A stretch of 33,712 bases of DNA from the NCBI GenBank assembly GCA_000827205.1, contig KN832560.1, forward strand, positions 61,430-95,141, in the 5' to 3' direction. Of the stretch, positions 27,909-33,712 are shown piece by piece. The position numbers and the translations under genes were made by a program. Source of the DNA: Plicaturopsis crispa FD-325 SS-3. Taxonomy: Eukaryota; Basidiomycota; Agaricomycetes; Amylocorticiales; Amylocorticiaceae. The first letter of the stretch is position 1. Every line of letters starts with the position of its first letter. The notes below the pieces were generated by a model. It searched no databases. It was not told the origin of the DNA and saw only the letters and a program-made list of their open reading frames with translations.

Positions 27909-30311
27909 TTAAGATGCGAGACGTTTCGACCTGCGAGATGTCAGTGAAAGAAGTGAGCTCCGAAAAACGGTTGAAAACATACCGCCGTTCACCCTGCGAG
28001 CTTTCCGGAGCCTTCCTCTTTGTGCCCCCAGACGTCGATGTCCGCGACGACGATGCCGGGGCAGCCGACGACGACGACGACAACGCAGGGGCAGCCGATG
28101 ACGACGACGACGCAGGGGTGGAGGCCGAGGGTGTGCGGGGCGTTTGCGCAAGGCGGTCCAGGACGAGGGCGACGTCGGCAACGGCTTCGTGCCAGTGCGA
28201 AACGCCGTGGATGGGCTTCATCCGTGTCGTATTGAAGAGCGCGTGTCCCCACCACGACAGGCAGGTCATGACGAGGACAAGGCCACAGCTCCCCGCCTGC
28301 CGTAGGCGGTTCCAGTCCAGCTCGGGGCTGGAGTCGGCAGGGCGGACTCCACCTCGTCGTACGCGCCCAGGCGGTTGGAGGTTCGTCCACCACATCCACC
28401 AGGCCTTGTCGAAAAGGTCGAGGCTGCCGATTGGGTAGTCCTTGCTCGTGTCGCGGTGGGTCTTGATCCAAGCACTGACCTCCGACGGCCAGTTGGCAGT
28501 GGTGAAGACGGTCTTTTTCTCGTGGAGCTAAAAACCATGTTAGTACGACTCAGACCTGTAGAAACATCTTTTACTCACCGGAAAACCCTCGCTACGTTCA
28601 AACTCGACAAACTTGCCCACACACGTCTCCCATTCCCTACCCCACGATTTGCCATTGGTGAAGAGATTGAAGAAGCTCGTCATGAGCTCGGGCCAGTCGG
28701 TCTTGTCGATTGTGGAGAGCAGCGACGCCTCCGTAGTGTTTGGTGGCCCGGGGTCGACAGTAGCACTAGTAGCGCCCTCTTTTGGTATGCCACGCGGACG
28801 GGGGCGAGGGCGAGAACGATTGAGCCCAACCAACTTGTCCACGCGAGCCTGACGTGCAGCCTTCAGCTCTGCCAACTTGTCAAAGTCACCGCGGACGTCG
28901 CTGCTGCCAAGCGAGTTAACGGGTGCGTGGGCGCTGCCCGTTCCGGGGTCGGAGTTGTGTTGGGCTGCCGGTACGTTCGATGTCGTGGAAACAACAGCAG
29001 GAGCCGCAGGCACGGCAGCGGAAGAGCCCCCAGGAGTCGTGGTAGGCGCCGTGTCCGGGGTAAGCGCACTGTCACTGGAACCGCCTGCGGCGACAGAGGA
29101 GGCAGGAGCCGCGGCTGGCGCGGCAGCGGCAGCAGGCGTTGCAGCAGGGCAAATGGCGGCACTAGGGGCCGTGGTTGGCACGGCAGCGGCAGCGGCGGAG
29201 GCAGGAGTCGGAGTAGCGGGGCCAGCGACGGGGCCAACGACAGGGGCAGCATCGAGGGCAACGGCGGGGGCAGCAGGGGGAACGGCGTGGGCAGCGTCGG
29301 GGGCAGCGTCGGGGGCAGCGTCGGGGGCAACGGCGGGGGCAGCAGGGGCAATGGCGGGGGCAGCAGGGGCAATGGCGGGGGCAGCAGGGGCAACGGCGGG
29401 GGCAGCGTCGGGGACAGCGGGACGAGAATTGTTGGATGTTGAGGAGCCGGTGACGGAGGAAGCGGACCCTGCACCTTCCAACCCCAACCCAAAAGCCTCC
29501 GCATCTTCTTTATCTCGCCTTTCCCCCTCTTCGAGCCATTCCTCCCGATCCCCGTTCACACCGAAAAACTCTGGCGAGGGCGACCTCGATGCTGCCGGGG
29601 TGACAATTGGAGTGACCCCTGCAAAGGACGTGCGTGGCGGGACACCTGTCGCCGTCCCGTCGTGCATGTTGATATCCTTGCCCCCCGGCATCTGGTACAG
29701 GCGGTCGTGGGAGCCCGATGCTTCGGATGCGGAGCGGCTTGATGGTAGTGCGCGAGCCGCGCGTTCCTCAGGTGCTATGAATGAAAGAACGTTAGTTACT
29801 GATAAAACCATTGACAATCAGTCGCCGAGGGCCTACTCACTGAAAACCTTTTGAGCAAACTCGTTCAACGAGTCGCGTATAATCTGCATAGCACGTTTGT
29901 CGTAATCGCACCATTTCTCCGGAACTAGACCTCGCGTAGCTCCTGCATGAACACTAAGAGACACTGGTCAGCGGGCACCTAATCATAAATAGCGAAAAGC
30001 CCACCTGAAAATTTCGATTTCCCCGCCTTTCTCAGGGACCGGGCCCGTCATGATGATAGCGGTCACCAAGCCTGTCTTCTCCTTGAGCATTTTCGCCATA
30101 GGGTCCAGATAGTACCGGGCGTCGGACAGCGCTCTGAGAGGTAGAGGTTATGCGTTAGCAGCTGCTTAGTTGAGACGCAATGGGGAGGAACTCACTGTTG
30201 GAATTGCTCGGGCGTGCGCGGAGCCCCGCCTGTCTGACGTGTTTCAAAACTCTCCAACTGCTCCGCCCTTTCCACCTCGGCCAAGGCCGCTAGGTCCGCC
30301 TCACCAGTCAT
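27909..30311 (-). CDS. Six-exon gene of an Agaricomycete family of unknown function
   Basis: The model on the minus strand has exons 30196-30311, 30005-30133, 29841-29953, 28579-29774, 27983-28527 and 27909-27930. All introns are GT-AG (48-66 bp), most with clear CTAAC or CTGAC sites, and all phases agree, giving 706 residues. The N-terminal domain has LSDARYYLDPMAKMLKEKTG, then IMTGPVPEKGGEIEIFSVHAG and a KRAMQIIRDSLNEF helix. A long Ser/Pro/Ala-rich linker with APAAPAIAPAAPA repeats follows. The C-terminal domain is Trp-rich (WPELMTSFFNLFTNG, FDKAWWMWWTNLQPPGR, SCGLVLVMTCLSWWGHALF, HWHEAVADVALVLDRL). It ends in a basic, nuclear-localisation-like tail (GGTKRKAPESS, RRSKRLAS). I know similar proteins from mushroom genomes, where they are uncharacterised. 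The start ATG lies 11 bp from the end of element 3, and the frame is open further upstream into it, so the original start may be altered. Confidence 0.75.
29225..29425 (-). repeat. In-frame Pro/Ala minisatellite in the six-exon gene
   Basis: GGCGGGGGCAGCAGGGGCAA-type units of 24-30 bp repeat several times and encode PAAPAIA and DAAPDA blocks in the linker. Units are multiples of 3, so the frame is kept. Confidence 0.7.
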
Positions 30312-30429
30312 TGTAAGTACATTGTAATGTACTATGATTGTAGCCCCCCATCGAGTTACAATGTATGGCTCTATAATCATAGCCTTAGACATTACAATGC
30401 AGATATTCATACGTCGCCTCGGCCCCTTC

Positions 30430-30770
30430 AGCCACTTGGGCAATCCTAGTGAATCCCCCACCCGGCATATTCCCTTTGCAGCCTCGGATGCTCGAAAACT
30501 TCGGAATCAGTAGCATCCCCATATCTTTCCATTCTCGGCTGCATCTCTGGTGTTTCGGCTACTCAACAGTGCCTCGCAACATTGTTGCGTCCATATTTGG
30601 AAATCTCGTAGGATGAGCCGGCTATTTGTGTGCTTCTTCAAACCTTCGTGTCATACCCCATTGCCTGCTCCTATATATTCACTTTTTGTCACCTATTTAC
30701 CCGTTGTAACACTTACTACTGATTGGGAATCACAACATAATTTATTTTCGACTATATACATGCAAAAGTA
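30430..30770 (+). repeat. Conserved tail R1 of element 3
   Basis: Reverse-complement match of 6744-7090, from CAGCCACTTGGGCAATCCTA through GCCTCGGATGCTCGAAAAC and AAACCTTCGTGTCAT to AATTTATTTTCGACTATATAC. The A/T-rich end faces the GC array. Confidence 0.7.
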
Positions 30771-30864
30771 TATAAAAAAGCGGAGCGGGGAGGGACAAAG
30801 CGGCGACATGCATGGCCGCGACGCGGACACTGGTGGATAACGGCGGCACCTGCCACCCGCTCAG

Positions 30865-30921
30865 CCGCATCACTCGCGCCCGTAGTGCCCGGGTCTGGCA
30901 CAGCCGGCGCGTCCGATGCGG
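30865..30921. repeat. 57-nt nested inverted repeat, copy 2
   Basis: All three stems (CCGCATC/GATGCGG, CGCGCC/GGCGCG, GTGCC/GGCAC) are intact, while the internal loop (ACT against GTT) and the apical loop differ from copy 1. The minus strand encodes SASDAPAVPDPGTTGASDAA. Confidence 0.7.
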
Positions 30922-31059
30922 AGTAGTGAGCTGGTGGCGGGTGGTGTGCACTCCGGCAACCAGCCTCGGAGCCACGCGTGTACCGCTGGCGACAGCGGGC
31001 ACCCCTTCTACCCTACCTTCGCCTGTCTCCGCTTCCCGTCGTGCGTCGTGGCATTCGCT

Positions 31060-31900
31060 AGCACGCGAAGGAGGCGTAGACGTGGAGGGCGAGGGCGTGG
31101 GCGAAAACGCGGAGGGCGTGGGCGAGAACGCGGAGAGCGAGGGCGCGCAGGGCGTGGGCGAAAATGCGGAGGGCGTGGGCGTGAACGCGGAGGGTGCGGG
31201 TGAGGGCGTGGGGGCGCAGGGCGTGGGCGAGAACGCGAACGCGGAGAGCGAGGGCGCGAGCGTGAGCGCGCAGGGCGCAGGCGTGAGCGCGCAGGGTGAT
31301 AGCGTGAGCGCGCAGGGCGCCGGCATGAGGGCGCAGGGCGTGGGCGAGAACGCGGAGAGCGAGAGCGCGCAGGGCGTGGGCGTGAACACGGAGGGTGCGG
31401 GTGAGGGTGTGGGGGCGCAAGGCGTGGGTGAGAGCGTGAGGGCGCAGGGCGTGTGCGAGAACGCGAACACGGAGAGCGAGGGCGCGAGCGTGAGCGCGAG
31501 CGCGCACGGCGCAGGCGTGAGCGCGCAGGGTGATGGCGTGAGCGCGCAGGGCGCCGGCGTGAGGGCGTGAGCGCGCAGGGCGTGGGCGTGAACGCGGAGG
31601 GCGCGGGTGAGGGCGTGAGGGCGCAGGGAGTGGGTGAGAGCGTGAGGGCGCAGGGCGCGGGCGTCAGCACGGAGGGGGAGAGCAGACGCGCGGAGGGCGT
31701 GCGGGTGTGATCGCGCAGGGTGTGAGCGCGGAAGGCGCGGGCGCGGGCGGGTGCGCATGAGCGTAGAGGGCGAGGGCGCGGAGAGTGTAGGTATAGACGG
31801 GGAGGGTGCGGTGGACGTGAGCGCGGTGGGCGTGAGTGCGGAGGGCGTGAGTGCGGAGGGCGTGGACGTGGGGATAGCCGTCGTGCAGGGTGAGAACGCG
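31060..31900 (-). repeat. GC minisatellite exon of element 3
   Basis: Units such as GAGGGCGTGGGCGAGAACGC and GCGCAGGGCGCAGGCGTGAG repeat over 800 bp. Two long blocks at about 31200-31330 and 31400-31560 are near-copies in the same order, a higher-order repeat of about 200-240 bp. The sense (minus) strand is C-rich. Confidence 0.75.
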
Positions 31901-32059
31901 CAGAGCGCGCCCTGCCGACCCTAACATGTTGGCAGCGGCGGTGGTGCGTGTAAGACGAGGGGCGGCGGCGGCGAGCGTGAGCATGGAGGAGGTGGTGGTG
32001 TAGCGCGTGAACGCGGAGGTGGTCGTCGTCGTCGCGGGGCCGCTGTCTTTGCGACGTTG

Positions 32060-32113
32060 CTGTTAGCCGCTGTTAGCTTCGAATGAGCGGATAAAAACAC
32101 AAATAAGACTTAC
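32060..32113 (-). other. Intron of the leftward unit, element 3
   Basis: GTAAGT donor, CATTCGAAGCTAAC branch region and CTAACAG acceptor on the minus strand; 54 bp, or 44 bp with the alternative acceptor. Confidence 0.6.
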
Positions 32114-32140
32114 CATATAATAAAAAGAGCATAAAGATAC

Positions 32141-32970
32141 CCCCCGCGAGGACGCGGAGGGTGGACTGTCCGTCGTAGCGTGCAGAGACGCTGGGGAGGT
32201 GAGCGACGACGAGCAAAAGAAAATCCAACGTTGACGACGCGTCGGTTAGTTCCGAGTTCCGATGGCCCGTGCGCACAGCGACCACACGGGCTTTCGACGA
32301 CGTCTACGCGCCTCAAATAAATCGTTTCAAATGTAGTAAAATCAGGTTGGTCGGCGGTGTACTGTTAGAGTGTACATACAAAGTCTTAATTTTTTTGAAT
32401 GGCTGGGTGCAAGGGGATAAATCAAAACTACGCATATCCGACCATTCCGGACTTTTTGACAGTTCCGCGTTGCTCGAGTACTGTACTTTCTGCGCACTTG
32501 CGCAGGCTCTGACAGTGGGCACATCAACCAGATACTCCCCGGATTCTCGGAATACGCTAGGGTACATGTATTCATAGTGAATATATTTTCTTCAGAGTAA
32601 AATAGCTCCCGATGCGACATGGGTTAGTATGCCCAAAGTGTTGCAATCTGTCGCAAACTCTTTGGCCGGTGTTTCTTCCACTCACTCATTTCTGTCCGTT
32701 AAAAAATTACGAAACTTGGTACAATTAATATTGATGCATTAAACAGTCCGCTACATTTTTTGAGAGCAAAACAATGCATCCAAACGCGCAGGAATGGCAT
32801 TCGGTGTCGTCGGAGTCGTGGCGCGCAACGTTCGGGCGTCTCCGGCGGAGTTTGAATTTCACGAACGCGTCGACAATGTTCGTTTTTCTTTTCCTCGTCG
32901 TCGTCCACCTCCCTCCCCACATTGCTGCGCACCACGACGCCCGCGCACCCCTCGCATTTCTGCGAGGGGT
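32141..32970. repeat. Hairpin-bounded core of element 3
   Basis: Bounded by the imperfect hairpin at 32141-32161 and the perfect hairpin ACCCCTCGCA/TGCGAGGGGT at 32947-32970. The latter is identical to that at 4533-4556. The centre is AT-rich and includes CAGTGGGCACATC near 32514, the reverse complement of the central GTGCCCAC motif. At 830 bp it is shorter than the other two cores. Confidence 0.7.
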
Positions 32971-33712
32971 GTCTATCATTCGCTTCTTATGAAAAGTAAG
33001 TTTTCTTTCCCTTACTTGACCATAGAAACAAGTGCTGACAGTGTTTTGGCAGCCACGTCACCACCTCGTACCCCTCCCCATACCCCATCTCCTCAAGACA
33101 TCGGAGCCTCGTGCTCGACACACAACCAACACACACACACACACACGGCACGCCCTACACCGGCCGCCTTCATCCTCACCCCACCCACTCTATATCAGCA
33201 ACGCACCCGACGCCGTCTCCACGCGCCGTCGCCGCCCACCTTCTATCACCCCCGCACAACGAGCCCTTCGTGTCCGCAGCCTGGCCTCTGCTATTGACCC
33301 TGGCCACTTCGTAAGTCGTTTTTTAATTTTTTCTACCGTTGCATTGCAAAGCTAACCGCAAGATTTTCAGTCGGGCACTTTTCTCGAGGATCGCGCTTGC
33401 GTTCCGAGCACGGGGAGCGAGCTAGGGCGTTGGCACCCAGGGGAGGGCATGGGCAAGCGGCGAGCACACCTGCTCACTCACCACTCCGCATTCGACGCGC
33501 CGGCTGTGCCAGACCCAGGCACTACGGGCGCGAACGATGCGGCAGACCAGGTGGCAGGTGCCGCTATCACTGCATGCCGCATGGCAGAATGCCGTGCAGC
33601 CCCTCGCCCCCGACGTGCACCTCCGCATCCCTGCAGCCCGCGTGCATGCCGTGCAAGTGCACGCAGCTCCCGCCATGTTCGTTTGCCCAGCCCCCGCCGC
33701 GTACGTTCGCCC
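32794..33712 (+). pseudogene. Rightward spliced unit of element 3, partial
   Basis: Exon 1 carries FGRLRRSLNFTNASTMFVF, LVVVHLPP, HHDARAPLAFLRGVSII; the left unit of element 1 has the same frame (FGRLRRSFNFTNASAMFVF). Intron 1 is 32996-33052 (GTAAGT to GGCAG; 57 bp), exon 2 is 33053-33310, intron 2 is 33311-33370 (GTAAGT, CTAAC, TTTCAG; 60 bp). Exon 3 runs past the window end and encodes SAFDAPAVPDPGTTGANDAA. A TGA precedes the first donor in the conserved frame, so this copy is probably broken in exon 1. A (CA)n run lies at 33130-33147. Confidence 0.55.
33486..33542. repeat. 57-nt nested inverted repeat, copy 3
   Basis: Opposite orientation to copies 1 and 2. One stem change (CCGCATT for CCGCATC) leaves a G-T pair; the other stems are intact. 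Confidence 0.7.

Larger units (their letters stand above)
30790..32335 (-). pseudogene. Leftward spliced unit of element 3
   Basis: Exon 1 (about 32114-32320) is the counterpart of element 1's rightward first exon: RVDVVESPCG, CAHGPSELGTN and, in another frame, TDASSTLDFLLLVVAHLP. The hairpin CCCCCGCG/CGCGGAGGG has one bulge (32141-32161). The intron is 32060-32113 (GTAAGT, GCTAAC, AG; 54 bp), with a second CTAACAG acceptor 10 bp upstream. The C-rich exon 2 spans about 32059 to 30790 and includes the 57-nt inverted repeat near its end. The coding frame through exon 2 is not certain; function unknown. Confidence 0.5.
30322..33712. mobile_element. Element 3: inverted relative of element 1, cut by the window end
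   Basis: It starts TTGTAATG at 30322. The order is the reverse of element 1: terminal repeat (30322-30400), R1 tail (30430-30770), leftward C-rich unit (30800-32335, minus), core (32140-32970), rightward three-exon unit (32794 to the end, plus). The other end is outside the window. Homology to element 1 includes the core interior (GTACCAAGTTT, then AGTTTGCAACAG-like words), introns and the 57-nt inverted repeat. Confidence 0.7.

Noticed and set aside
28877-29854. A 325-codon plus-strand Ala/Gly-rich frame
   Set aside because: It is the antisense of the Pro/Ala linker exon of the six-exon gene, whose minus-strand exons and phases fit together.
30742-31758. A 338-codon Pro/Ala/Leu-rich frame on the minus strand and a 252-codon frame on the plus strand
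   Set aside because: Both follow from the GC minisatellite; the plus frame runs against the outward direction, and the minus frame ignores the intron and the 57-nt conserved frame.

Overview
The window looks like nuclear DNA of a basidiomycete fungus, most likely an Agaricomycete. The reasons are very short GT-AG introns (about 45-80 bp) with CTAAC, CTAAT or CTGAC branch sites, a chromodomain Ty3/gypsy element, a decayed copia element, and a multi-exon gene of a family I know from mushroom genomes. There is no bacterial gene, operon, rRNA or CRISPR array. Most of the window is mobile DNA; two or three ordinary genes survive.

Layout. 1-13330 is one broken Ty3/gypsy chromovirus: a 5' leader with a primer-binding-site candidate and gag N-terminus (1095-2703), then a block of about 6.3 kb (2.70-9.05 kb) that appears inverted, then protease C-terminus, RT, RNase H, integrase and chromodomain (9.05-13.33 kb). 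The inverted block carries the gag C-terminus with zinc knuckle and the protease active site on the minus strand. Inside it sits a 4318-bp DNA element (2870-7187) with TTGTAATG termini and an 8-bp target duplication (7 of 8 match). 13.3-15.5 kb holds LTR-like DNA and a decayed ORF split by a 20-N gap flanked by a 466-bp exact duplication, almost certainly an assembly artefact. 15.5-19.5 kb holds a decayed copia fragment, three TAG-rich repeats and a GC minisatellite. 20.35-21.24 kb is a RING-finger gene and 21.85-22.67 kb an unrecognised gene on the other strand. 22.73-26.7 kb is a second element of the TTGTAATG family. 26.88-27.73 kb is an 843-bp inverted-repeat element filled with TTAAGGG palindromes and a tRNA-like Pol III unit. 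27.9-30.3 kb is a six-exon gene. 30.32 kb to the end is a third member of the family, cut off by the window edge.

The main discovery candidate is that family (elements 1, 2 and 3). Each copy has an AT-rich, imperfectly palindromic core of about 0.85-1 kb, bounded on both sides by a short GC hairpin. Just outside each hairpin (all six arms) is a 54-61-bp intron, followed by a C-rich, minisatellite-like exon reading away from the core. The core therefore looks like a two-sided promoter driving two divergent, spliced, paralogous transcription units. The outward sense strand is C-rich in all six arms. A conserved peptide frame (DASS-FVF-LVVV, then HDA...GVS) runs through all six first exons, and in element 2 the left unit splices into an open frame of at least 254 codons. 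I recognise no transposase, so the elements may be non-autonomous. Element 3 is an inverted, diverged relative of element 1.
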